DNA from: Bifidobacterium magnum
GTDB lineage: Bacteria; Actinomycetota; Actinomycetes; Actinomycetales; Bifidobacteriaceae
Direction of reading: 5' to 3'
Assembly: GCF_000741255.1 (NCBI RefSeq)
Contig: NZ_JGZB01000004.1
Location: 124,001-188,000, forward strand
DNA length: 64,000 nt
Part shown: piece after piece, positions 26,863 through 35,860 of the stretch
Layout: every line of letters starts with the position of its first letter
How positions within the stretch are numbered: position 1 is the stretch's first letter
Position numbers and translations under genes: made by a program
Notes under the pieces: generated by a model
Told to the model about the DNA's origin: nothing
Database searches by the model: none
What the model saw: the letters and a program-made list of their open reading frames with translations, nothing else

Positions 26863-27687
26863 ATGACAACAACTACGCTGAACGCTGAGGTATTCCAGCA
26901 AATCAAAAATGCCCCGACACCCAGCCCGGCCAAGAGCGAAGCAAGTCGTCTCGTGACCGACAATGAAATTCATTCCGGCGTGGGTGTGCTGGACAAGACC
27001 GTCAAGATTTTGGACGCCCTGGAATCGGGCCCGGCTACCTTGGGTCAGCTGGTCGCCGCTACGGGACTTGCTCGTCCAACCGCACACCGTCTGGCCATCG
27101 CGCTCGAACGTCATCGTTTCGTATTGCGCGACCAGCACGGTCGTTTTGTGCTCGGTTCCCGCTTTGCGGAACTGGCCGCCGCCGCGGGCGAAGACCGCCT
27201 GCTGGCCGCTGCCGGACCGATTCTGCAGACCCTGCTCGACCGCACGGGCGAATCCGCGCAGATCTACCGCCGTCAGGGCGAACAGCGCGTGTGCATCGCC
27301 TCGGTGGAACGCGCCAGCGGTTTGCGCGACTCGATCCCCGTGGGCGCCATGCTCACGATGGAAGCGGGCTCCGCGGCCCAGATTCTGCTCGCTTGGGAAG
27401 ATTCCGAGCGTCTGCACCAGGGACTGCGTCACGCGAAGTTCACGGCGGCCAAACTTGCCGCGGTGCGCAAGCGTGGATGGGCGGAGTCCATCAACGAGCG
27501 CGATGAGGGCGTATGCTCCATCTCCGCGCCAATTCGCAACGCCTCGGGACAGGTCATCGCGGCCATCTCCATCTCCGGTCCGTCCGGACGTATGGGAACC
27601 AACCCTGGCCGCCGTTACGCGCCGCTGGTCATGGGCGCAGGCAAGTACCTGACCGACGCTTTGCTCAAGGCGAGCCTGAGCCGCTAA
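26863..27687 (+). CDS. IclR-family transcriptional regulator (LtbR/NdgR type)
   Basis: DNA-binding regulator, 274 residues: a winged helix-turn-helix (KTVKILDALESGPATLGQLVAATGLARPTAHRLAIAL) followed by the IclR effector-binding domain ending at GAGKYLTDALLKA. In actinobacteria, IclR regulators of this placement (LtbR in Corynebacterium, NdgR in Streptomyces) control leuCD and other amino-acid genes; the divergent leuC supports the same role here. An ATG at 26863 is used; a GTG six bases earlier is also possible. No ribosome site is visible, and TAATAAT lies eight or so bases upstream. Confidence 0.9.
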   Translation: MTTTTLNAEVFQQIKNAPTPSPAKSEASRLVTDNEIHSGVGVLDKTVKILDALESGPATLGQLVAATGLARPTAHRLAIALERHRFVLRDQHGRFVLGSRFAELAAAAGEDRLLAAAGPILQTLLDRTGESAQIYRRQGEQRVCIASVERASGLRDSIPVGAMLTMEAGSAAQILLAWEDSERLHQGLRHAKFTAAKLAAVRKRGWAESINERDEGVCSISAPIRNASGQVIAAISISGPSGRMGTNPGRRYAPLVMGAGKYLTDALLKASLSR

Positions 27688-27750
27688 GCGAGCTTCAAAA
27701 TTCTGTACAGACTTTTGAGGTAAGCAACGAGGCTCGCCGACCTTGAATAC

Positions 27751-27790
27751 AAAGAGGGATCCGCACCAATGAAGTACGGGTCCCTCTTTT
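27751..27790. terminator. Terminator between IclR and metallophosphoesterase genes
   Basis: AAAGAGGGATCCG / CGGGTCCCTCTTT stem with a 13-base loop and a T-run on the plus strand; serves the convergent pair. Confidence 0.85.
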
Positions 27791-27814
27791 ATATGCGCAC
27801 TTGCGGCGCGCACA

Positions 27815-29101
27815 TCACGATTTCATGAGCGATGTGAAGAAGCGCCGCAGCCAGCTGGGCTTGTGCAGCAGGTCCACGCCTTCGCTTTCCGATTTCGACG
27901 CGGCCGTCATGCCGTACACATACGCCTTCTTGGAACTCGGCTTGCCGACAAGCTCGCCGAACTCGAGCAGTTGCGTACGCGGATTGAACGGGTGGCGAAT
28001 GTCGAACTCGAACAATCGTGCCGCACGTTTGGCCGGAACCGGTCCATACGCCTCAAATCCGCACGTCGGCGTCTCGATCAGGCGGATGCCTTGTACGGAT
28101 CCGTCGAACGCGTTGCGGTGGTCATGGCCGGACACAACCGCGCAATAGCCCTTCGTGTCTTCCAAGATCGCGAACTCGCCGTCGTCCGTGTCCGGACAGC
28201 TCACGCCTTCGCCCAGATAGCCGCCAGGACGCACTTTCGTCTCGTCGAGCACGTAATGCTGGCCCGCGAACATGCGGTAGCCCTCGATCGCGTGCGCCGC
28301 GTTGGCCGCGACGGGACGGAACAGTTCATAATACTGCGGCATCGCCGTGTGCTGGAAGACGACGGATTGTACGGAACGTCCCATAATCCGCGGCCAGATT
28401 TTCAGGAATTTCAATCCTCTCGCCGACGGCGTTCCGTATCCGCCGGAACGCGCGTAATCGCCTGAGTCGAGCAAGACGAGGCCGAGTACGGGACGTGTGC
28501 CCTGTTCATTGAGCACGGGCAGTCCGAATGTGCCCGGCTCACAGGCGAAAATGAGTTCGTCGGGAAGGGCGGCCGAATATTCCTGGCAGAATGTCGCGTC
28601 GCCGATTTCACTCGCGTCCCCGTTTACGCAACCTTCGAATTCCCGATAAATCGAGTCCAATTCGGCGTTGCTCAGTCCGCACTGAAAATCGTGATTGCCG
28701 TACGTGACGGCCCACGGAACGCCCGCGTCGATCAACGGTTGCACAAATTGGCCGATTTGCTGGCGTACCAGCGCTTTCGTGCGCTCCATATCGGTTTCGC
28801 TCGGATTGGTGGACCGCCAGCGGCGCTTGCGGTAGGTGGCGGCGTAGGCCGGATCGTACCCGGCAATCTGGTTGCCGGTAAAAATGACGATATCCGGTCG
28901 CGCCGCCTCCAATGCCGCGCGCATCAGCGCGATCGCGTCCTTCGAGACTTTCGGGCCGTCCTGAAGATCCGCGAACTGCAGCACGCGGAACTTTCCGGAA
29001 TGATGGAACTGAAGACGTCCCAACCGTGCGGAAATCGAGAGAGGACGGCGGTCCTGACCTTCCCCGAGCTGTGCGCGTACGTCATGATCATGTTCGCTCA
29101 T
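27815..29101 (-). CDS. Calcineurin-like metallophosphoesterase with altered metal motifs
   Basis: 428-residue protein with the metallophosphoesterase fold: an FADLQDGP strand (residues 43-50), FTGNQIAG (74-81), YGNHD (134-138) and VSGHDH (about 323-327). The usual first motif D-x-H is D45-L-Q47 and the usual G-D-x-x is G76-N77, so two metal ligands differ from the consensus while the GNHD and GHxH blocks are kept. It may be a natural variant family or weakly active. No signal peptide is visible. The nearest gene, an NADH oxidase, lies 23 bases upstream on the same strand. Confidence 0.82.
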   Translation of the reverse strand: MSEHDHDVRAQLGEGQDRRPLSISARLGRLQFHHSGKFRVLQFADLQDGPKVSKDAIALMRAALEAARPDIVIFTGNQIAGYDPAYAATYRKRRWRSTNPSETDMERTKALVRQQIGQFVQPLIDAGVPWAVTYGNHDFQCGLSNAELDSIYREFEGCVNGDASEIGDATFCQEYSAALPDELIFACEPGTFGLPVLNEQGTRPVLGLVLLDSGDYARSGGYGTPSARGLKFLKIWPRIMGRSVQSVVFQHTAMPQYYELFRPVAANAAHAIEGYRMFAGQHYVLDETKVRPGGYLGEGVSCPDTDDGEFAILEDTKGYCAVVSGHDHRNAFDGSVQGIRLIETPTCGFEAYGPVPAKRAARLFEFDIRHPFNPRTQLLEFGELVGKPSSKKAYVYGMTAASKSESEGVDLLHKPSWLRRFFTSLMKS

Positions 29102-29124
29102 GATTCAGACTCTAGCTTATGGAT

Positions 29125-30462
29125 TTATTCGGCGCACGCCTTCATCGCCACGGCGCCCACGTAATACACGGGCTGGTCGAAGTTCGGCTGGAACAGGAAG
29201 TCCACGTTCGCGAGCTGGTCGATCGTGAAGTGCGCCTGGATGGCCATGGAAATCACGTTCGCGGCGCCGGAAATGTCGGCTTCGGAGCAGAACTGGCCGC
29301 CCTTGACTTCGCGCGTCTCGGGATCCCAGGTCAGGATCGAGGTGACGGGCGCCGTCGACATCATGAATGCCGGACGATAGTCCTCAACGAGCTCGGTGGA
29401 GTTGACGGAAAGTCCGCGGCGTTCGGCGCCGGCCTCGGTCAGGCCGGAAGCGGCGAGGGACAGGTCATACAGCTGCACGGCGCTTGTGGCCTGCGTACCC
29501 ATGTATTCGCGCGTCGGCTTCTCGATGTTGGCGCCGACGAGCAGGCCTTGGCGCACGGCATTGGTGGCAAGCGGAATGTAGTCCTGCTGGCCCGTCGGGT
29601 TGTAGAAGACGGTGGCGGAGTCGCCAGCCGCATACACGTCCGGAACGGAAGCCTGCATGTACTTGTTCACCTTGATCGCGCCGTTGGGCAGCATGTCCAC
29701 CTGGCCGCGCACGAGATCCGTGTTCGGGCGGAAGCCCATGGCTAGAATGGCGAACTGGGCCGTGTACTCGCCCGACTCGGTGATGACGGTGACGGTGTTG
29801 TCGTCGTTGTCGTGGAACGACACGACCTTCTGGCCGAGCGCCAGCTCGACGCCATGCTCGCGGAACTTGGCTTCCACCTGGTCGGTGATGGGCTTGTCGA
29901 AGTTGTTGGCCAGCACGCGGTCGAGGCCGTCGATCAGCGTGGTGTCGATGCCCGCGAGGCTGAACTGTTCGGCCAGTTCGGCGCCGATGTAGCCGGCTCC
30001 GATCACGATGGCGGACTTGGCGCCGGCCATGCGCTCCTTGATGCGCACGGCGTCGCCCCAGTTCTTGCACTGCTGCACGTGCGGGGACTTGATGCCCGGA
30101 ATCGGCGGCACCACAGGGCGCGAGCCCGTGGTGACCACAAGCTTGTCGAATTGGAGCGTGGAGGCGTCGCCCGTGGCGATGTCCTCATATTCCACGGTCT
30201 TCTTGTCGATATCCACATTCGTCACGTTCGTGTTCATGTGCATGTGGGCGCCCGCTTCCTCCAGCTTTTCAGGGGAGGAATAGAACATCTTCTTCGGGTC
30301 GGACACATGGTCGCCCGCCCACAGCGCAATGCCGCACGAAAGGAACGACACCGTGCCGTTGCGCTCGAAAACGTGGACGTCCCAATCGGGATGCTCCTGC
30401 AAAATGGCGGTGGTGGCGAACGTTCCCGCGTGGGTGCAACCGATTACAGCAACCGTAGTCAT
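29125..30462 (-). CDS. nox: NADH oxidase (FAD/NAD-dependent, CoA-disulfide reductase-like family)
   Basis: Flavoprotein, 445 residues, of the water-forming NADH oxidase / CoA-disulfide reductase group; oxidises NADH and reduces O2 in oxygen-tolerant anaerobes. The redox-active Cys is C43 in SFLSCGIALW, the position used for the sulfenic acid. Two dinucleotide-binding sites are seen: VAVIGCTHAGTFA at the N-terminus (FAD) and AIVIGAGYIGAELAEQF (NADH). The C-terminal dimer domain begins near SGLTEAGAERR. The start has GGAGCATAAGG upstream. O2 detoxification is the likely role in a bifidobacterium-like cell. Confidence 0.93.
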   Translation of the reverse strand: MTTVAVIGCTHAGTFATTAILQEHPDWDVHVFERNGTVSFLSCGIALWAGDHVSDPKKMFYSSPEKLEEAGAHMHMNTNVTNVDIDKKTVEYEDIATGDASTLQFDKLVVTTGSRPVVPPIPGIKSPHVQQCKNWGDAVRIKERMAGAKSAIVIGAGYIGAELAEQFSLAGIDTTLIDGLDRVLANNFDKPITDQVEAKFREHGVELALGQKVVSFHDNDDNTVTVITESGEYTAQFAILAMGFRPNTDLVRGQVDMLPNGAIKVNKYMQASVPDVYAAGDSATVFYNPTGQQDYIPLATNAVRQGLLVGANIEKPTREYMGTQATSAVQLYDLSLAASGLTEAGAERRGLSVNSTELVEDYRPAFMMSTAPVTSILTWDPETREVKGGQFCSEADISGAANVISMAIQAHFTIDQLANVDFLFQPNFDQPVYYVGAVAMKACAE

Positions 30463-30929
30463 GCCTTATGCTCCTTCGCATTGTTTTTCAGTTAGATTGA
30501 TGGTCTGCCGACTTCTGTTACGGATGGTAGGGGGTTACCTTGGTAAAACCTTGAGGTTACGCCCTGAGTCTTAACGGTCTTGATTCCGGATTCGACCGTG
30601 CTTGGCCATGTTTGCCGTTGACCAGTATTGGCAGCAGTGCCTTGTTCTAACCAACCACATAACGGGCCGGTAATGAGATGAACGCGGGCATTCTTTGCGA
30701 TTTCTACAAAAGTTTGCCGGAAGAGTTTTTAGACGGTTCGCGGCTTGGTTTGCGCTTGGGTTACGGCTTGATTCACGGCGCGGGGAATTGTGGAGCAATT
30801 GTGGCGTTTTGCGCGGTATTTGGCAGTTCCTGAAATAGAATACCTTGTTGAGCTGTAGTGAAAGTATAACCTCGCATACGCCGATCGTGTGCGCAGCGTT
30901 GAAATCTGTGTGAATTGAAAGGGTACAAC
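30463..30929. other. 467-bp intergenic region upstream of murA
   Basis: Lies between divergent nox and murA and must hold both promoters. It contains no convincing open frame. A TATAAC near 30864 could be a murA -10 element. No operator or structured RNA was recognised. Confidence 0.5.
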
Positions 30930-32255
30930 GTGGTCGAGAAGCAAGACGACGTGCTACACGTAGAAGGCGGCAAGCCGCTGAACGGCACCATTAAAGTGCG
31001 TGGAGCGAAGAACTTTGTGAGCAAGGCGATGGTGGCCGCGCTCCTGGCTCCGGGCGTGTCCGTCTTAAAGAACGTACCGGAAATCCGCGATGTGCATGTA
31101 GTGTCCGATTTGCTGCGCCTTCATGGCGTGGGCGTGGATGTGGACGGCGACAAGGGTATCGTCACGATCGACGCCACGCATGTGCAGCTGGCCGACGTGG
31201 CCGATGTCGATACGCTGTCCGGATCTTCGCGCATCCCGATCCTGTTCTCGGGCCCGCTGGTCCACCGCTTGGGCGAGGCGTTCATCCCGTCGCTGGGCGG
31301 TTGCAACATCGGCGGCCGACCGATTGACTTCCATCTGGAAACGCTGCGCAAGCTCGGCGCCCACGTGGACAAGGAACACGAAGACGGCATCCACATCACC
31401 GCGCCCAACGGCCTGCACGGCGCCAAGATCCATCTGCCGTACCCGTCCGTAGGCGCCACCGAGCAGACGCTGCTCGCCGCCGTGCTCGCCGAAGGCAAGA
31501 CGGAACTGTCCGGCGCTGCAACCGAGCCTGAAATCATGGACCTTGTGGCCGTACTGCAGAAGATGGGCGCCATCATCTCCGTGGACGTCGACCGTACGTT
31601 CCGCATTGAAGGCGTCAAGGAACTCAAGGGCTACACGCACACGTCCCTGACCGACCGCATCGAGACGGCCAGCTGGGCGTCCGCGGCGCTGGCCACGCAT
31701 GGAGACATTTTCGTCAAGGGTGCCACGCAGCCGGAAATGATGACGTTCCTGAACGTGTTCCGCAAGATTGGTGGCGAGTTCGACATCACCGACGAAGGCA
31801 TCCGCTTCTGGCATCCGGGCGGCGACCTGAAGCCCGTGGCCATCGAAACGGACGTGCACCCCGGTTTCATGACCGACTGGCAGCAGCCGCTGGTGGTGGC
31901 GCTGACGCAGGCCAAGGGCCTGTCGATCGTGCACGAAACCGTGTACGAGAACCGCTTCGGCTTCACGAAGCCGCTCGTGCAAATGGGCGCCACGATCCAG
32001 CTGTACAAGGAATGCCTCGGCTCCCTGCCGTGCCGCTTCCAGCAGCGCAACTTCGAGCACTCCGCCGTCATCTTCGGCCAAACGCCGTTGACGGGCTGCG
32101 ACATTGACGTACCGGATCTGCGTGGCGGTTTCAGCCACCTGATCGCGGCGCTCGCCGCCCAGGGTCCGTCCAACGTGCACGGCATTTCGCTCATCGACCG
32201 CGGCTACGCGGACTTCCGCGGCAAGCTGCACGCACTGGGCGCGGATATCGACTAG
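30930..32255 (+). CDS. murA: UDP-N-acetylglucosamine 1-carboxyvinyltransferase
   Basis: First committed enzyme of peptidoglycan synthesis: adds enolpyruvate from PEP to UDP-GlcNAc. The catalytic cysteine is C125 in LGGCNIGGRPIDFHL, the residue alkylated by fosfomycin (some species have Asp and are resistant). N-terminal KPLNGTIKVRGAKNFVSKAMVAALL is typical. A GTG start at 30930 is preferred because GAAAGGG sits six to seven bases before it; a TTG at 30915 would add five residues. The protein is 441 residues and is followed by a clear terminator. Confidence 0.97.
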   Translation: MVEKQDDVLHVEGGKPLNGTIKVRGAKNFVSKAMVAALLAPGVSVLKNVPEIRDVHVVSDLLRLHGVGVDVDGDKGIVTIDATHVQLADVADVDTLSGSSRIPILFSGPLVHRLGEAFIPSLGGCNIGGRPIDFHLETLRKLGAHVDKEHEDGIHITAPNGLHGAKIHLPYPSVGATEQTLLAAVLAEGKTELSGAATEPEIMDLVAVLQKMGAIISVDVDRTFRIEGVKELKGYTHTSLTDRIETASWASAALATHGDIFVKGATQPEMMTFLNVFRKIGGEFDITDEGIRFWHPGGDLKPVAIETDVHPGFMTDWQQPLVVALTQAKGLSIVHETVYENRFGFTKPLVQMGATIQLYKECLGSLPCRFQQRNFEHSAVIFGQTPLTGCDIDVPDLRGGFSHLIAALAAQGPSNVHGISLIDRGYADFRGKLHALGADID

Positions 32256-32273
32256 TCGATCCGGCCAGTTGCC

Positions 32274-32308
32274 TGACGTTATGTGACGTTATGTGACGGC
32301 ATATGACC
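32274..32308 (+). repeat. 10-bp tandem repeat before the murA terminator
   Basis: TGACGTTATG occurs twice in tandem at 32274 and 32284 and decays over the next two units (TGACGGCATA, TGACC). No function is apparent. Confidence 0.6.
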
Positions 32309-32309
32309 T

Positions 32310-32345
32310 AGCCTCCTATTGGATTTTCCAGTAGGAGGCTTTTTC
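32310..32345 (+). terminator. Terminator of murA
   Basis: AGCCTCCTA / TAGGAGGCT stem followed by a T-run. Confidence 0.88.
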
Positions 32346-32459
32346 TTATCTGTATGAGGCGTTTCCTACCTGTATGAAGCTTTCCTTTCCACTACACCGC
32401 ATGCGAAAAATAAGCGCACGGTTAACAGTGCGCATGTTCAGTACATTCATTGGGGCACA

Positions 32460-33407
32460 ATGGGTGGCATGGCATCCAAAGGAAAACCTTCACCACGTTC
32501 GAGCGTGAAACCGTTGAGCAATGAGCGTCTCGCCGAATTGCGGCGCGAGCATGTTCTGGTGGATCCCACGCGTTGGCTGCCGACAGGCCCGCGCAACGTG
32601 CATGAAGTGGAGATCAACGACCAGAATCCGAAGCTTACGCATCGGCTTCTCGAAGGCTGCGCGCGCGTGCTGCGCAACCGTTGCCGTCCGTATGCGTGGG
32701 GATTGGACAACATCCCGGAACGCGGCCCATATATTTGCGCCGCCACGCACGTGACGCTGTTCGACGTGTTCGTTCCCATGTGCGCGCAATTCCAGATGGG
32801 ACGGCGACCAAGGTTCATGGCGAAGGCCGAAATGGCGTCATGGCCGATTATCGGCAAATGGTTCCAGGCCGTGGGCATGCAGCCCGTCAAGCGCCGCAGC
32901 GGTCAGGCGCGCGCCATTGAGGAAACCTCCATTCAGATTCTTACCACGGGCCGTCCGCTTACGATTTGGCCCGAGGGTACGCTGACGCGCGACCCGCAAA
33001 AGTGGCCGATGAGCATGAAAAACGGTGTGGGCTTCATCGCTTTGGAAGCTTCGCGCCGCATGGGACGCCAAATTCCGCTGTATGTGACAGCCGTATGGGG
33101 AGCCGCCAGCATCAACCAGTGGTGGCCGTGGCCGCGCAAGAACGTCGTAATGGCTTTCGATACGCAGCTCGACTATTCCGATCTGCTTGCCGACAGCGAC
33201 ACATGGGGAGATGAACCGCCGGAATCCTATGCCGACGAACTCGCCCGCCGCATCCGGTTGCGCATGAAGGAAATCATGGCCGACATCCGCGGTGAAAAGG
33301 CGCCGGACACGTTCTACGACTACCGTCTCATGAAACGCGTTCCGGAAACGGCGGATCCATATGTGACACCCGCGGAGCGTGACGCGGGCCGCGACATGAA
33401 AGCCTGA
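32460..33407 (+). CDS. plsC: 1-acyl-sn-glycerol-3-phosphate acyltransferase family protein
   Basis: Membrane-associated acyltransferase of the PlsC family, making phosphatidic acid from lysophosphatidic acid. The H-x4-D motif is H97 to D102 (THVTLFDVF) and PEGT is at 171-174. The length, 315 residues, is longer than the core because of N- and C-terminal hydrophilic regions. Two ATG codons (32460 and 32469) are possible starts. gpsA, another lipid-precursor gene, begins 45 bases after its stop, so the pair forms a phospholipid transcript. Confidence 0.9.
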   Translation: MGGMASKGKPSPRSSVKPLSNERLAELRREHVLVDPTRWLPTGPRNVHEVEINDQNPKLTHRLLEGCARVLRNRCRPYAWGLDNIPERGPYICAATHVTLFDVFVPMCAQFQMGRRPRFMAKAEMASWPIIGKWFQAVGMQPVKRRSGQARAIEETSIQILTTGRPLTIWPEGTLTRDPQKWPMSMKNGVGFIALEASRRMGRQIPLYVTAVWGAASINQWWPWPRKNVVMAFDTQLDYSDLLADSDTWGDEPPESYADELARRIRLRMKEIMADIRGEKAPDTFYDYRLMKRVPETADPYVTPAERDAGRDMKA

Positions 33408-33452
33408 CACAGACTTACCGACAACTACTCACCCAACGAAAGGGGACCGATA

Positions 33453-34451
33453 ATGGCGAATGTGACTGTACTGGGCGCGGGCGCTTGGGGAACGGCGTTT
33501 GGCCAAGTGCTGGCGGATGCCGGCAACAACGTGATGATGTGGGCCATTGAGCCGGAGATCGTCAAGGCGATCCAGACGGAGCACCGTAACCCAGTGCGTC
33601 TGCCCAGCGTGGACAAGCTTCCTGACAACATGACCGCCACGGGCGACCGCGCCGAGGCCGTCAAGGACGCCGATCTTGTGGTGGTGGCCATCGCCGCCCA
33701 GCACGCGCGCGAAGCGCTCGTGGAATTCAAGGATCTCATCGACGAAACCACGCTCGTGGCATCGCTGATGAAGGGCATTGAACGCACCACGGGCAAGCGC
33801 ATGGACGAAGTCGTATGCGAAGCGCTGGACCTGCCGTCCAACCGCTTCCTCGCCATTTCGGGCCCGAACCTGAGCAAGCAGGTCGCCGCTCGCGAACCAG
33901 CGGCCACCGTAGTCGGCTGCACCACAATCGCCAACGCCTACACCGTGGCCAAGCTGTGCACCACGGACTACTTCAAGGCCTTCGTGAGCCCGGACGTGGT
34001 CGGTCTGGAACTGTGCGGATCCCTGAAGAACGTGGTGGCTCTCGCCGTGGGTATGGCCCATGGCGCGGGCTACGGCGAAAACACCGCCGCCATGATCGAA
34101 ACGCGCGGCCTGGCCGAGCTCAAGGCCGTGGGTGAAGCCGCGGGCGCCGAACCGAAGACGTTCGACGGACTCGCCGGCGTGGGCGACCTTATCGCCACCT
34201 GCGGTTCCCCGCTGAGCCGCAACTACACGTTCGGCGCCAACCTCGGCAAGGGCATGAGCGTTGAAGAGGCCACCAAGGTCTCCAACGGTGTGGCCGAAGG
34301 CGTGGCTACGGCTTCCGCTGTTGTGGAGCTGGGCAAGAAGTACCACGTGCAGACTCCGCTGGCCGACGCCATGAGCCGTGTGATCGCCGACGGCATCTCC
34401 TGCAAGCAGATGCTGCAGGAAATGTTCCCGGCCGGCGTCACCGAAGAGTGA
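33453..34451 (+). CDS. gpsA: Glycerol-3-phosphate dehydrogenase, NAD(P)-dependent
   Basis: Reduces dihydroxyacetone phosphate to sn-glycerol 3-phosphate, the backbone of phospholipids. It has 332 residues. The N-terminal Rossmann motif GAGAWGTAFG is at residues 7-16, and KNVVALAVGMAHGAGYGENTAAM contains the conserved catalytic Lys region. The GAAAGGGG site upstream fixes the start. It follows plsC in the same direction. Confidence 0.97.
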   Translation: MANVTVLGAGAWGTAFGQVLADAGNNVMMWAIEPEIVKAIQTEHRNPVRLPSVDKLPDNMTATGDRAEAVKDADLVVVAIAAQHAREALVEFKDLIDETTLVASLMKGIERTTGKRMDEVVCEALDLPSNRFLAISGPNLSKQVAAREPAATVVGCTTIANAYTVAKLCTTDYFKAFVSPDVVGLELCGSLKNVVALAVGMAHGAGYGENTAAMIETRGLAELKAVGEAAGAEPKTFDGLAGVGDLIATCGSPLSRNYTFGANLGKGMSVEEATKVSNGVAEGVATASAVVELGKKYHVQTPLADAMSRVIADGISCKQMLQEMFPAGVTEE

Positions 34452-34488
34452 GCTGCAAAGTAAGCCGAACAGCAAGTCATCAATAGCA

Positions 34489-34530
34489 AGGAGCCTACGG
34501 AGCACATGCTTCGCAGGCTCCTTTCATACA
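34489..34530 (+). terminator. Terminator of gpsA
   Basis: AAGGAGCCT / AGGCTCCTT stem and a short T-run, 40 bases after the gpsA stop. Confidence 0.75.
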
Positions 34531-34666
34531 AGTTCCGTACGCGCCAAACCCGCAACGTTACGCGAGCGTCATATCCACCAACGCTTTGTTACGTTTCCGG
34601 TGTAGGCTCAACAAAGAGACGCGGGCCACCGGGTCCGCACCATAGAAGGATTTCAAGCGAGGGATT

Positions 34667-35803
34667 ATGACGAAACGTCGTATCGCGATCATGTATGGCG
34701 GCAAGGCCGACGAGCATTCCATTTCCTGTATTTCCACGGCCGGCGTGCTGCGCGCCCTGGATACGGACAAGTTTGAGCCCGTACTCATCGGCATCACCAA
34801 GGACGGACAGTGGATCGTGGACGGCGACGATCCGCGCGCTTGGGACATGGCCCAGGGTATGCCCGTGGTCAAGCGCACGTCCACGAGCCGCGATGTGGTG
34901 GTCGACTTCGCGCTGGGCCAGGACGGTTTCCTCGCCCGCAACGAAGACGGTACGCTCGAATCCCTCGGTCACATTGACGCCGTGCTTCCCGTGCTGCACG
35001 GTCCGTACGGCGAAGACGGCACGATCCAGGGCGTCTTCGAAATGCTCAACATGCCTTATGTGGGCTGTGGCGTGCTGGCGTCCGCCGCTTGCATGGACAA
35101 GCATTACACGAAGGTGCTGCTGGCCGCCGCCGGCATCCACGTGTCTCCGGGCATCACGCTGGACACGCGCGACTATTCGGATGTGGACCAGTTCGCTTCG
35201 CAGGGCCGCGCATTCCTCGACCAGGTGCGTGCCGCGAACCTGCAGTACCCGCTGTTCGTCAAGCCGTCGCGCGCCGGTTCGAGCTTCGGCGTGACGAAGG
35301 TGGAGCGCGCCGACGACGCTGAAGAGCTTGCCGCCGCCGTGTTCGAAGCTTCCAAGCATGACTGGCGCGTGCTCGTGGAACAGGGCATCACGGCCCGTGA
35401 AATCGAATGCGCCGTGCTGTGCCCGGAACCGGGCAGCGAACCGCAGGCCAGCTGGCCGGGCGAGATTGTGCTCGACAAGCGCAACAGCGGCGACGACCAG
35501 TTCTACGATTTCGACAGCAAGTACACCGACTCCGCCGCCAGCCATGTGGAGGTTCCCGCGGACCTTCCCGAGGACATGCTGCAGCGTGTGCGTGAAACGG
35601 CCGTGCGCGCGTTCCTCGCCGTGGACGGTGCTGGCCTGAGCCGTGTGGACACGTTTGTGACGCCTGAAGGCGACATTTTGGTCAACGAGATCAACACGAT
35701 GCCGGGCTTCACGCCGATTTCCATGTATCCGAAGGCGTGGGAGGCCACGGGCGTCGCATATTCCGATCTCATCACGAAGCTTATCGAAGGCGTACTGCGC
35801 TAA
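34667..35803 (+). CDS. ddl: D-alanine-D-alanine ligase
   Basis: ATP-grasp ligase that makes D-Ala-D-Ala for the peptidoglycan stem; 378 residues. Family motifs are GGKADEHSIS near the N-terminus, HGPYGEDGTIQG, FVKPSRAGSSFGVTKV, and the C-terminal LVNEINTMPGFTPISMYPKAW. The start has AGCGAGGGATT upstream. It is alone on its transcript, after a terminator and before a small mechanosensitive channel gene. Confidence 0.97.
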   Translation: MTKRRIAIMYGGKADEHSISCISTAGVLRALDTDKFEPVLIGITKDGQWIVDGDDPRAWDMAQGMPVVKRTSTSRDVVVDFALGQDGFLARNEDGTLESLGHIDAVLPVLHGPYGEDGTIQGVFEMLNMPYVGCGVLASAACMDKHYTKVLLAAAGIHVSPGITLDTRDYSDVDQFASQGRAFLDQVRAANLQYPLFVKPSRAGSSFGVTKVERADDAEELAAAVFEASKHDWRVLVEQGITAREIECAVLCPEPGSEPQASWPGEIVLDKRNSGDDQFYDFDSKYTDSAASHVEVPADLPEDMLQRVRETAVRAFLAVDGAGLSRVDTFVTPEGDILVNEINTMPGFTPISMYPKAWEATGVAYSDLITKLIEGVLR

Positions 35804-35813
35804 ATATTTCGCG

Positions 35814-35832
35814 GTGTGCGCCTTCGCGCACA
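35814..35832 (+). terminator. Short hairpin after ddl
   Basis: GTGTGCGC-CTT-CGCGCACAC-like stem between ddl and the next gene; no T-run, so termination is uncertain. Confidence 0.35.
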
Positions 35833-35860
35833 CGCATGCGTGCGGTTACAGTAGTGACCT

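Noticed and set aside
30571-30798. A 75-codon minus-strand frame in the nox/murA intergenic region
   Set aside because: Its composition is rich in Arg, Asn and Ser with no signal, and it lies where promoters are expected.
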